DNA of 59,807 bases, taken from the NCBI GenBank assembly GCA_964431655.1, contig CAYSKJ010000002.1:10214-70020 (forward strand). The letters are read 5' to 3'. Under the pieces are notes generated by a model. That model worked only from the letters and a program-made list of their open reading frames with translations, made no database searches and was not told the DNA's origin. Positions 35,816-44,433 of the stretch are shown here, piece after piece (the first letter of the stretch is position 1; the number at the start of each line of letters is the position of its first letter). Origin of the DNA: CAYMEV01 sp964431655 [NCBI: uncultured bacterium]. Lineage in GTDB: Bacteria; CAYMEV01. Both the position numbers and the translations under genes were made by a program.

Positions 35816-38358
35816 GCAAAGAATTCAAAAGCATAGAAGAAATATTTACGAAAAAAGCCCTGGATGTGATGGTCAGAAACATTCAGGACTGCGGGGAAAA
35901 AGAGGTTCTTTTTTTAGGCAATATTGATCCCGGCGGTATGGTTGACATAGTCATACCCTATGCCTGGGGTAATAAATACAGCGTTCCGGCCTTAAAGAAG
36001 ACCCTTCCGGATTTTGATATTGTCGTCCATAACCACCCATCGGGGAACCTGGAACCTTCGGAAGCCGACATAGCCATTGCCTCAGACCTTTCAGGCAGCT
36101 ACGGTACAGGATTCTACATCATTAACAATAATGCAACTGAGGTCTACACGGTTGTCAAGTTTCTGAAAAAGACGAGTATCAGCAGTATAGAACCCTCATC
36201 CATCATACCCTATTTCGAGAAGGACGGGTATTTAAGAGATCTCATTGACAATTTTGAATACCGGATCGAACAGAAACAGATGGTCATGGATATAATCAGG
36301 GCCTTTAATGACAGCAAGTTCGCATTAATAGAGGCTGGAACGGGTATAGGCAAGAGTTTTGCCTATCTGGTGCCCTCCATAATCTGGGCAAAGACCAACA
36401 AGGAGAGGGTGGTTATATCCACAAAGACTATCAATCTTCAGCAGCAGCTCATTCAGAGCGACCTCCCCAAGCTTATGAAAGACCCGAGGCTGAAAGCTGA
36501 ATACGCCCTGGCCCTGGGAAGGGGTAACTTTGTATGTCTAAGGAAGCTTACCTATATCACCCAGGAAGATAATATCATGTTTGATGCGGACTTTGATCTG
36601 AAATCCATGGAAAGCCTGTTAAGCTGGGCAAAAAAGACAAAGACCGGGCTAAAAAGCGATTATATGTCCCAGCTTGATAACAATATCTGGAACCTTGTCT
36701 CCTCCGATTATGAAAAATGCCACAAGATAAAATGCCCCTTTTACGAGGCATGCTTTTATTTTGAGCATAAAAGGAGGCTTTCTTCATGCGACCTGATAAT
36801 CGTTAATCACTATCTCCTGGCTTATGACATATTCTTGAAGAACAGCTTAATATCCTTTGACGAAAATGCCCTGCTTCCTCCTTTCAAGCACATAATAATG
36901 GATGAAGCCCACCATATCGAGGATATAATGAGCAAATGCTTCACCCTGGAGGCATCCAATACACAGATCTACCACCTTTTACGGGAACTTCACAACCCTG
37001 TGAAGAACAGGGGAATACTTCTCAAGATGATGGTAAGGCACAACCATCTGGATGTTCTTCGGCTTGAAAGTGAAATTCAGGACAGGCTCAGGGAAATAAG
37101 AGATAAGGTAATGGAAATTACAGGTTATATCCATGATACCTATATGAAGATAGAGATAGAATATGAAAGCCTGCTGAAAAATACCTCCTGTTTTTTTAAG
37201 GACAGCTATATGAGGAATGGAGAGATAAGGCACAGGATCGAGAATGAAGAATCGGATTATTACATGATTATTAAGGACAGCCTTCAGAATATATTTAATA
37301 TACTAAGCAGTCTCTACCTTGACCTGAAGACTGTATTCAAGGGATATGCCTGTTTACCCCAGCAGATACTGGACATAATGGACATGGATTTCATCATACT
37401 GAAAAGCATTTACAGAAAAATGACCTATCTGATCTCAGTTTTTGAATCCTTTTTCAGCATCGAGGATGACCGGGTTTACTGGATTGAATTTTCCCAGAAG
37501 TATAAAACCCCCGTCTACAGGATACTTAATGCACCGGTACTGGTGGGTGATTTTATGAATGATGCCCTTTACAGCAAACTAAGCAGTTTTGTTGCATCCT
37601 CAGCGACCCTTAATGTTGAGGATGAATTCAGATTCTTCGAGGAGAGGACCGGCCTGATTAATCTTCCTGAAGACCAGAAGATAAAAAGCGTGTATAAAAG
37701 CTCCTTCCTGACCAGCAAGCAGGCCCTTCTGCTTATACCCCAGGGGCTTAGCTCCCCTTCGGAGGAGATATTCTACCGGGAAGAGGTAATTACAGCCATA
37801 CACCGCTATATGAGTTACCTTGACGGTGGCGTGCTGATATTGTTCACATCAAGGCTTTTTCTGGAAGAAGCCTACGACAGGCTCAAGGACGTTATCCCCG
37901 CCACAGGCAAGATACCCATGAAGCAGGGTGACATGCCCAGGGACCGCCAGCTCATGGAGTTCAAATCCAGGGGTAACGGAGTCCTTTTTGCCCTGGATTC
38001 TTTCTGGGAGGGGATTGATGTACCCGGAAAAGCTCTTCAAAGTGTAATAATAACCCGCCTGCCGTTTAAGTCCCCATCCGACCCCATTGAGCAGGCTAGA
38101 TACCAGTATATTGAAAAACAGGGAAGAAACCCTTTTTATGAATATGCCCTCCCGAAGGCCATTCTTCTGCTCAAACAGGGCTTCGGACGTCTAATAAGGA
38201 ACAAAACTGACAGGGGAGTTGTCTTTATACTGGACAACAGGATAGTGCAGAAAAGGTACGGCAGGCGATTCCTCAAAGCCCTGCCCGAGTGCCCTGTCAT
38301 ACACGGGAGTTTCAGCGCGATTACCGACAGCCTCAATGAGCATTTCAGAAAAAAATAA
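35812..38358 (+). CDS. dinG: DinG/XPD-type helicase with N-terminal JAMM domain
   Basis: An 848-residue fusion. Residues 1-120 form a JAB/MPN metalloprotease-like domain with E31 and an exact HxHx7Sx2D motif (H73, H75, S83, D86), in the RadC-like context VHNHPSG. From about 140 it is a superfamily 2 5'-3' helicase: Walker A GTGIGKS near 177, four cysteines for a 4Fe-4S cluster (C242, C303, C308, C314), DEAH at 364-367 and motif VI GFGRLIRN near the C-terminus. DinG proteins unwind R-loops and forked DNA; known N-terminal partners include DnaQ-type exonucleases. The start is a TTG overlapping the preceding stop (TTGA). The JAMM domain may cleave a peptide or isopeptide bond or serve only for binding. 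Confidence 0.92.
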   Translation: MSKEFKSIEEIFTKKALDVMVRNIQDCGEKEVLFLGNIDPGGMVDIVIPYAWGNKYSVPALKKTLPDFDIVVHNHPSGNLEPSEADIAIASDLSGSYGTGFYIINNNATEVYTVVKFLKKTSISSIEPSSIIPYFEKDGYLRDLIDNFEYRIEQKQMVMDIIRAFNDSKFALIEAGTGIGKSFAYLVPSIIWAKTNKERVVISTKTINLQQQLIQSDLPKLMKDPRLKAEYALALGRGNFVCLRKLTYITQEDNIMFDADFDLKSMESLLSWAKKTKTGLKSDYMSQLDNNIWNLVSSDYEKCHKIKCPFYEACFYFEHKRRLSSCDLIIVNHYLLAYDIFLKNSLISFDENALLPPFKHIIMDEAHHIEDIMSKCFTLEASNTQIYHLLRELHNPVKNRGILLKMMVRHNHLDVLRLESEIQDRLREIRDKVMEITGYIHDTYMKIEIEYESLLKNTSCFFKDSYMRNGEIRHRIENEESDYYMIIKDSLQNIFNILSSLYLDLKTVFKGYACLPQQILDIMDMDFIILKSIYRKMTYLISVFESFFSIEDDRVYWIEFSQKYKTPVYRILNAPVLVGDFMNDALYSKLSSFVASSATLNVEDEFRFFEERTGLINLPEDQKIKSVYKSSFLTSKQALLLIPQGLSSPSEEIFYREEVITAIHRYMSYLDGGVLILFTSRLFLEEAYDRLKDVIPATGKIPMKQGDMPRDRQLMEFKSRGNGVLFALDSFWEGIDVPGKALQSVIITRLPFKSPSDPIEQARYQYIEKQGRNPFYEYALPKAILLLKQGFGRLIRNKTDRGVVFILDNRIVQKRYGRRFLKALPECPVIHGSFSAITDSLNEHFRKK

Positions 38359-38375
38359 AAATAAGGAGTTCAAAA

Positions 38376-38906
38376 ATGGAGATCACCAGGCACATTCCGG
38401 AGATTAATGAAATCAAGGATGAAGAGCTTAAAGCCAGGGTTGCAAGGGTATTTGAAAAAGCCATGGATCTTGGTAAATGGTCTTATGATGATCTTTACAG
38501 GATGCCTTTCACCCTTTTGATTGAAGGATGCCCCATGAATATGATCGAACATATAAGGGGCGTTACCAATGTATGCATACAAAGCTACGGGGTTTTCGAA
38601 AAGATTTACGGGGAAAGGAATCCACTGAACAGGGATATACTCATTGCTTCAGCACTGCTTCACGATATCGGCAAGCTGGTGGAATACGAGGTTGATAATA
38701 ATGGAAAATTCTATTCAAGCCATCTCGGCAAGCTTCTAAGGCATCCCTTTTCCGGAGTAGGCTTATGTTATGAATTCGGCCTTGACCCGAAGATACTGAA
38801 TGCCATTGCTTATCACAGCAAGGAGGGCAATGTGAATAAACGCTGTCCTGAGGGAGTAGTGGTATTCCATGCTGATTTTATGAATTTTGAACCATTCCAT
38901 AATTAA
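38376..38906 (+). CDS. HD-domain phosphohydrolase
   Basis: A 176-residue single-domain HD protein. The metal ligands are His in MIEHIRGVT, the HD pair in ALLHDIGKLVEYE, later His in LLRHPFSG and AIAYHSKEG, and Asp in VFHADFMNF. AAGGAG lies eight bases before the ATG. It stands between the helicase and a LeuC-type gene in one plus-strand run. Such proteins hydrolyse phosphomonoesters, nucleotides or cyclic dinucleotides; there is no GYP motif, so it is not a classical c-di-GMP phosphodiesterase. Confidence 0.88.
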   Translation: MEITRHIPEINEIKDEELKARVARVFEKAMDLGKWSYDDLYRMPFTLLIEGCPMNMIEHIRGVTNVCIQSYGVFEKIYGERNPLNRDILIASALLHDIGKLVEYEVDNNGKFYSSHLGKLLRHPFSGVGLCYEFGLDPKILNAIAYHSKEGNVNKRCPEGVVVFHADFMNFEPFHN

Positions 38907-38920
38907 TAAGGAGTTGTGAT

Positions 38921-40168
38921 ATGGGAAAGACTTTTTCTGAAAAGATTTTAGCGCTTAAAAGCTCGAAAGATTCAGTAACGGCAGGTGAAATTGTCGTCGC
39001 AAGACCCGATTATGTCATGTCCCACGACAATGCTGCTGCTATTTCAAAGACCTTCGGCAAAATAGGCACTGATAAGGTTGTAATACCCTCAAAAATCGTA
39101 ATTATACTGGATCATGTCATACCTGCATCTGATGCAAAGAATGCCGAGAACCACAAAACTATCAGGGCTTTTGTAAAAAAACACGGGATAAATAACTTCT
39201 ATGACATTAACCATGGTATCTGCCATCAGGTTCTGCCGGAGAAGGGTTTTGCCCTGCCGGGAAAGCTCATTCTCGGAAGTGACAGCCATACCAACACATA
39301 TGGAGCTTTTGGGGCATTTGCCGCAGGCATAGGCAGAACTGAGGTTGCTGCCCTGTGGGCTACGGGTAAAATCTGGCTCAGGGTACCTGAAACAATTAAA
39401 ATCGTCCTTAAAGGCAGGTTCCGCAAGGGTGTCGGGGCAAAGGACCTGGCCCTCAGGATAATAGGCGAAATCGGAGCTGACGGCGCACTTTACTCGGCTG
39501 TTGAATTCACAGGTCCTCTGGCAGAATCTTTTTCGGTTTCGGACAGGATGGTGCTCTGTAACCTTTCGGCAGAAATGGGCGCCAAGAATGGTTATTTCGC
39601 GCCCAGTGAAGAGGTTCTCAGATATGTTGAGAACATCAAAAAAGACAGCTTTGAAATAATTAAAAGCGACGAGGATGCAGAATACCAGAAAGAGCTCGTC
39701 TTTGATGTAAGCAGTTTGAGACCCCAGGTAGCAAAACCCCATACGGTGGATAATGTCGTATCCATTGATGAACTGGAGCATACGGGAATTGACCAGGTCC
39801 TGCTGGGTACCTGCACCAACGGCCGCATCGAGGACCTGGAAAAGGCAGCGGAGATACTAAAGGGTAAAACAATAGCCAGTGGTGTAAGGATGCTTGTTTT
39901 CCCGGCTTCCTGGAATATATACAGGCAGGCTTTGAAAAACGGAACGCTAAGCATACTGGCTGATGCCGGAGCTGTTATAATGAATCCCGGGTGCGGACCC
40001 TGCCTGGGAGCCCACGAGGGCGCACTGGCAGATGATGAAGTATGCCTCAGCACCGCAAACAGGAATTTTAAGGGCAGGATGGGCAACCCGAAGGCTCATG
40101 TCTATCTTGCAAGCCCCGAAACTGCTGCAGCATCAGCATTGGCTGGCTATATCACCAGCGCTTACTAA
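38921..40168 (+). CDS. 3-isopropylmalate dehydratase-family large subunit
   Basis: A 415-residue aconitase-superfamily protein that carries the 4Fe-4S cluster, with ligands in GTCTNGRIEDL and NPGCGPCLG. Substrate-binding segments include LGSDSHTNTYGAFG and DHVIPASD. The size and two-subunit arrangement match the LeuC/HacA group: 3-isopropylmalate, citramalate, homoaconitate or dimethylmalate hydro-lyases. No leuA, leuB or other pathway gene is near, so the substrate is open. The small subunit follows 14 bases later. AAGGAG precedes the ATG. Confidence 0.92.
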   Translation: MGKTFSEKILALKSSKDSVTAGEIVVARPDYVMSHDNAAAISKTFGKIGTDKVVIPSKIVIILDHVIPASDAKNAENHKTIRAFVKKHGINNFYDINHGICHQVLPEKGFALPGKLILGSDSHTNTYGAFGAFAAGIGRTEVAALWATGKIWLRVPETIKIVLKGRFRKGVGAKDLALRIIGEIGADGALYSAVEFTGPLAESFSVSDRMVLCNLSAEMGAKNGYFAPSEEVLRYVENIKKDSFEIIKSDEDAEYQKELVFDVSSLRPQVAKPHTVDNVVSIDELEHTGIDQVLLGTCTNGRIEDLEKAAEILKGKTIASGVRMLVFPASWNIYRQALKNGTLSILADAGAVIMNPGCGPCLGAHEGALADDEVCLSTANRNFKGRMGNPKAHVYLASPETAAASALAGYITSAY

Positions 40169-40182
40169 AAGGAGGTAATAAA

Positions 40183-40677
40183 ATGGGAATTATAAGAGGA
40201 AGAGTTTTCAAATACGGTGATAATGTAAATACCGATGTAATATTCCCCGGCAAATACACCTATACGGTTACAGAGCCTGAGGAGATAGCAAAGCACGCTC
40301 TGGAAGACCTGGACCCCGATTTCATAAAGAAGGTAAAACCCAATGATATAATTGTTGCCGGCAATAACTTCGGGTGCGGCTCATCCCGCGAGCAGGCGGC
40401 CTTCTGCCTGAAATATGCCAGGGTCGGAGCTGTAATTGCCAAATCCTTCGCCAGGATATATTTCCGCAACTGCATAAATGCGGGTCTTCCTATCCTCATG
40501 AGCAGTGAAATAGTGGATAATATAGAAAACGATGAAGAGATAGAGATTGACTTTGAAAAGGGCATTGTAAAGACAAAACAGGGCATATTTAATTTCCCTC
40601 CCCTTCCTCCGGAGGTGCTTCAGATACTCAATGCCGGAGGTCTGATTGAATACATAAAGCAGGACAGGGCAGAATAA
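40183..40677 (+). CDS. 3-isopropylmalate dehydratase-family small subunit
   Basis: A 164-residue swivelling domain that completes the active site of the large subunit. GNNFGCGSSREQA and AKSFARIYFRNCINAG are diagnostic. The substrate loop reads FPGKYTYT, related to the YLVYT or YLRT loops used to separate isopropylmalate from homoaconitate enzymes but matching neither exactly. AAGGAGGT lies seven bases before the ATG. It is the last gene of the run from 35108; a GC-rich hairpin follows. Confidence 0.92.
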   Translation: MGIIRGRVFKYGDNVNTDVIFPGKYTYTVTEPEEIAKHALEDLDPDFIKKVKPNDIIVAGNNFGCGSSREQAAFCLKYARVGAVIAKSFARIYFRNCINAGLPILMSSEIVDNIENDEEIEIDFEKGIVKTKQGIFNFPPLPPEVLQILNAGGLIEYIKQDRAE

Positions 40678-40682
40678 CAGGG

Positions 40683-40709
40683 CCGGGGGCAGGGGGTTCC
40701 TGTCCCCGG
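40683..40709. terminator. GC-rich hairpin between convergent genes
   Basis: An 11-base stem (CCGGGGGCAGG with CCTGTCCCCGG, one G-T pair) and a five-base loop lie between the small-subunit gene and the convergent Asp-box gene. No clear T tract follows on either strand, so termination is likely but weakly supported. Confidence 0.45.
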
Positions 40710-40726
40710 TATATTCCTGCTAAGAC

Positions 40727-43033
40727 TTAGACCCCGTCCAGGGGAAAGACATAAAAGCAAATTCCCTCATAGTTCCATTGAGGAAGCTGCATTACCGTAT
40801 CCCTCTCGATCTCGCTTATGGTATAAAGATGGCCTCCCCTTGCTGTGTTGAAAAAGCGGTATACAGGGATTGCAGATTCCGCTGTATTCTGGTGGACATA
40901 GAACTTTATACCTTCATAGTTATACTGGGGAAGTTCCATAACGGCATCCCTCTCATCTTCGTTTATTGTATAGAAGTGAATGCCGGTATTGGTATTGAAA
41001 AACCTGTAGGCTGGCACAGTGTTTTCAGCATAATTTTCATAGACTTCAAATTTGGAACCTTCATAATTCCACTGGGGAAGATTTTCCATAATATAGTCCC
41101 TTTCTATCTCGCTTACGGTATAGAGATGACCGCCGCGTAGGGTATTGAAAAAGCGGTATACCGGAACCCTGGTATAATCAGGAATATTATTATATAATCC
41201 TCCCATATAGGTCCCAGTAAATAGCCTCGTGCCGATGATTCCAAAAGACCGTATATTTGTATTCAGCATTCCATCGCTATGCCTTGTCCAGCCGGTTTCA
41301 TCCGCTGATAAAACATATACCCCGCCGGGTTCGGTCTGACTGCTGGCAGTTCCTGCAAAGAAATTTCCCTGATAATTAATAAAATTATATACCGTCGTGC
41401 TTGTAAGGCCTTCATTTACTGCCTGCCAGCTGTCACCCGCATCTGCACTTATAAATGCCCCTCCAAGGGTTCCGGCAAACAGCTTGCTGCCTTTTACACA
41501 CAGAATATTTGCATAGGTGTTCTGCATCCCTGCTGAGGCCTGACTCCAGCTTGAACCCATATTATCGGAGCGGAATGCCCCGCTTCCCCATGAGGAGGCA
41601 AACAGATAACCGCCATGATATACAACTGAGCTAATCAATGGAGTCCCGGGAACCATTGAATTGCTCCAGGTCTCACCGAAATCATCAGAATAAATAACCC
41701 CCCCTCCCCAGGTACCTCCTAAAATTCTCAGGCCATTACCGGTATCCACAGATGACAGCCACCATATCAAGGGGACATTAATGCCTGAGCTGGAAGGCGT
41801 CCATGTCTGTCCTAAATCATCGGATACAAATACTCCCTCACCCATGGTCCCGGCTAGAAGTATTATATCGTCCATATCATTGCTGACAGCCAGCAGAGAG
41901 TATACCCAGTGGTTGACCAGTCCGATATTTGTCCAGTTCAGGCCATTGTCATTGCTATGGTATATACCCGCTCCCCCGGTGCTTATAAAATAATCATCGC
42001 CTTCCCGGGCAAAAAACCTTATATCGCCTGCATTCATACCGTTGGCAGACCATTCCCACAGGGTCCCATTGTTATCTGTCACATAGACTCCTGCACCGAA
42101 GGTCCCGGCATACAGGCTTTCTTCAGATACTTTAAGGCAGTAAACATAGAGATTTTCCAGACCATTGCCGGCAGGGGCCCAGGAATTGCCGCCATTCGCA
42201 GAAGCGAAAACTCCTCCGCCATAGGTTCCTGCAAAAATATGGGTATCAGTCGCCGAAAGTGCCTGAACATCCATATTTGTCAGTCCGATGTTTTTCTCAA
42301 CCCATGCATCCTCTTCCTCATCCAGGAAATAAACCCCTCCTCCCCCGGTGCCAGCAATCAGTGTATTATTCACCGCAAAAAGGCTGTTCACGACCAGATT
42401 GCCAAGGCCGTCATTAAAAGCCTCCCAGCTCACGCCGTTGTTGAGGGACAGAAAAACGCCATTTCCCGGTGTACCGGCATAGATGCCTGAACCATGAAAT
42501 GCTACAGCATGAACTTCATTACCTTCAAGGCCATTACTTGCCGGTGTCCAGACTGAACCTTCATTGTCTGAAATAAATATTCCGTTCCCGGTGCCTGCAA
42601 AGACAGTACTCCCGCTGGCTGACAGGCAGTAAATCTGAATTTCAGCAAGACCTGTACCTGAAAGAACCCAGGTCTCTCCGCCGTCTGAAGACCGGTATAC
42701 GCCTCCGCCACTGCCTCCGTAAGTGGTTGTTGTTCCGGCAAGGATATAGTTATCCGAAACTGCCAGGGATATTACATATGGGTTGCTGAGCCCAGTAGTC
42801 AAAGGGCTCCAGGTTTCTCCGCTGTTCTCAGACTTAAAAACCCCTGCTCCCCTTGTCGCCGCATATAGAATGCCCGATTTTGATTCCATATCCTTTACAA
42901 CGCCTCCCCATACACCATCAGCGCTCTGCCACTGGGAACCGGAAAAGGATGCTGTGGAAATCAGCAGAATAAAAACAACAGATAAAAATTGCATCCTTAT
43001 TTTGTAAAATCCTCTTTCCTTGAAAATACTCAT
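40727..43033 (-). CDS. Secreted Asp-box (BNR) beta-propeller protein with DUF5648 repeats
   Basis: A 768-residue exported protein. The signal peptide occupies about residues 1-32, with a basic first half. From about 35 to 620 at least ten Asp-boxes appear (for example SSDGGETW, SDNEGSVW, SANGGNSW, SDDFGETW), the mark of sialidase-like or photosystem-repair-like propellers. The catalytic Arg triad and Tyr/Glu of sialidases are not evident. The C-terminal 150 residues hold three DUF5648-type repeats (VYRFFNTLRGGHLYT and variants), shared with the protease at the left edge. AAGGAGG precedes the ATG. Likely a surface or secreted binding protein; the ligand is unknown. Confidence 0.88.
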   Translation of the reverse strand: MSIFKERGFYKIRMQFLSVVFILLISTASFSGSQWQSADGVWGGVVKDMESKSGILYAATRGAGVFKSENSGETWSPLTTGLSNPYVISLAVSDNYILAGTTTTYGGSGGGVYRSSDGGETWVLSGTGLAEIQIYCLSASGSTVFAGTGNGIFISDNEGSVWTPASNGLEGNEVHAVAFHGSGIYAGTPGNGVFLSLNNGVSWEAFNDGLGNLVVNSLFAVNNTLIAGTGGGGVYFLDEEEDAWVEKNIGLTNMDVQALSATDTHIFAGTYGGGVFASANGGNSWAPAGNGLENLYVYCLKVSEESLYAGTFGAGVYVTDNNGTLWEWSANGMNAGDIRFFAREGDDYFISTGGAGIYHSNDNGLNWTNIGLVNHWVYSLLAVSNDMDDIILLAGTMGEGVFVSDDLGQTWTPSSSGINVPLIWWLSSVDTGNGLRILGGTWGGGVIYSDDFGETWSNSMVPGTPLISSVVYHGGYLFASSWGSGAFRSDNMGSSWSQASAGMQNTYANILCVKGSKLFAGTLGGAFISADAGDSWQAVNEGLTSTTVYNFINYQGNFFAGTASSQTEPGGVYVLSADETGWTRHSDGMLNTNIRSFGIIGTRLFTGTYMGGLYNNIPDYTRVPVYRFFNTLRGGHLYTVSEIERDYIMENLPQWNYEGSKFEVYENYAENTVPAYRFFNTNTGIHFYTINEDERDAVMELPQYNYEGIKFYVHQNTAESAIPVYRFFNTARGGHLYTISEIERDTVMQLPQWNYEGICFYVFPLDGV

Positions 43034-43343
43034 ATAATCCTCCTTTTTTATTCAGTTTATGATTCTAAAAACCATTTATCATGCAAATAATGAAATATTT
43101 ATCAATGAGGAAGTTTTATTTTACTATAATAATATTTACTATAATAATAACCATATTTATAGATATATTATTTTTATAAATTTAATCAATAAAATATTAA
43201 TGCTTTTATTCAGGCATAAGAAAGTGGTGCAGAACAGCCTTATGGATCTTGAACTGATTTTATCCTGATTTATTAAATTCTGGATTATTGTGCTGAAATG
43301 ATTAATAATGGTCCTGGTAATATTAAAGGAGGTATACAGCTTT
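43034..43343. other. AT-rich intergenic region between divergent genes
   Basis: Very AT-rich, with short ATA and TAA runs near 43120-43200, and no frame with coding character. It should hold the two divergent promoters, but I cannot pick a convincing -35/-10 pair. AAAGGAGG at its right end serves the gene at 43344. Confidence 0.5.
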
Positions 43344-44309
43344 ATGGAAGAGTTGAATTCTTTTCTCCCTCTGCTTGGTTTTTTCGCAGGGTTCCAGGTA
43401 AATACGCCGCCTCAGCCCTCCGTTCATATTACTCATGCAACGAACTGGCTTACAAAGGCAGAGCGGCTCTATGGAATGAACAGCCCTAAGCTGGTGCCCT
43501 TTTTATATGAACTGAGCCAGAGGCTTATAGACTATGGCCCCAACAACTACAAAGGCGCTCTTCCTTTGCTGGAGCGCGCATATGAAATACAGTCCGGGAA
43601 GACCAACAAAGATGAACCCGGGTCAGCAGAGGCCATGGCAAAGCTTGGGGAATGTGTTTTGTTCGCCGGAGAAACCGGACGGGCTGAAGACCTGCTGAAA
43701 CTGTCTGTTTCAATGATGGAGGAGATTCCCGGAGTGCAAGACCATTTCAAAGGCCTGGGCTATGCAGCAATGGCTTTCCTGGAGACAGCAAAGGCCAATC
43801 CCGGTACAAACCCTGTAATGCTTAAATTACAGCTTTCAGCCAATCCAGCGCCCCTGAATTCTTTGCCCCCTGGTGCTCAAGACAGTGCTGCCAAAGCCCT
43901 GGATATTTATAATGCAGTTCAGTCAAGAAAGTATGCTGATAGCACCTTCCAGACCGTTAACAGCTTTAATTACGAGGCAATGGCAAGGGCTTTCAACCTG
44001 GAAGAAACCATGAAGGGGTCTTTCAGCGATGCAGTGAAAGGCCTTAAGAACTCTCCCGCAGGCAGTGCAGGAAGGGAGGGCTGTTTTATTGCAACACAGG
44101 TGTATGGCTCCTATGACTGCTTTGAAGTAAAGACTCTCCGGAAATTCAGGGATGAAAAGCTTAAAAAGAGTTTTGCAGGAAAAGTTTTTATTGACATTTA
44201 TTATAAAACAGGGCCCTATATCGCTATTCTAATTTCAAGGAGTCCGATAATCAGCAATTTATTCCGTTCTGTCCTTGACAGATTTATCAGACGCCGGCCA
44301 GAAAAATAG
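43344..44309 (+). CDS. TPR-like protein with C-terminal CFI-box
   Basis: A 321-residue protein. The N-terminal two thirds are helical with TPR-like pairs (ALPLLERAYEIQSG, GRAEDLLKLSVSMME). The C-terminus carries the CFI-box signature, CFIATQVYGSYDCFEVKTL, then LRKFRDEKL and a hydrophobic helix, a module found at the ends of many otherwise unrelated proteins. I prefer the start at 43344, where GGAGG lies eleven bases upstream; a start at 43308 would precede that site. It is a single gene between divergent and downstream genes. The function is unknown; membrane or surface association is inferred. Confidence 0.78.
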   Translation: MEELNSFLPLLGFFAGFQVNTPPQPSVHITHATNWLTKAERLYGMNSPKLVPFLYELSQRLIDYGPNNYKGALPLLERAYEIQSGKTNKDEPGSAEAMAKLGECVLFAGETGRAEDLLKLSVSMMEEIPGVQDHFKGLGYAAMAFLETAKANPGTNPVMLKLQLSANPAPLNSLPPGAQDSAAKALDIYNAVQSRKYADSTFQTVNSFNYEAMARAFNLEETMKGSFSDAVKGLKNSPAGSAGREGCFIATQVYGSYDCFEVKTLRKFRDEKLKKSFAGKVFIDIYYKTGPYIAILISRSPIISNLFRSVLDRFIRRRPEK

Positions 44310-44433
44310 CTTTTACCCTGATTGCCTTGGTACTTTTATTTCGCCCTTCACCAACAGATTCTTGACTAAGTTTAATAATTTGATAATAAATAGGTTTGAG
44401 CATTAATTAAAATACAAATAAAGGATAGCTGTC

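Noticed and set aside
39089-39781. A 230-codon minus-strand frame
   Set aside because: Shadow of the LeuC-type gene, whose cluster ligands and substrate motifs are intact.
41909-42490. A 193-codon plus-strand frame
   Set aside because: Opposite the regular Asp-box repeats of the minus-strand propeller gene, whose periodicity explains the long open frame.
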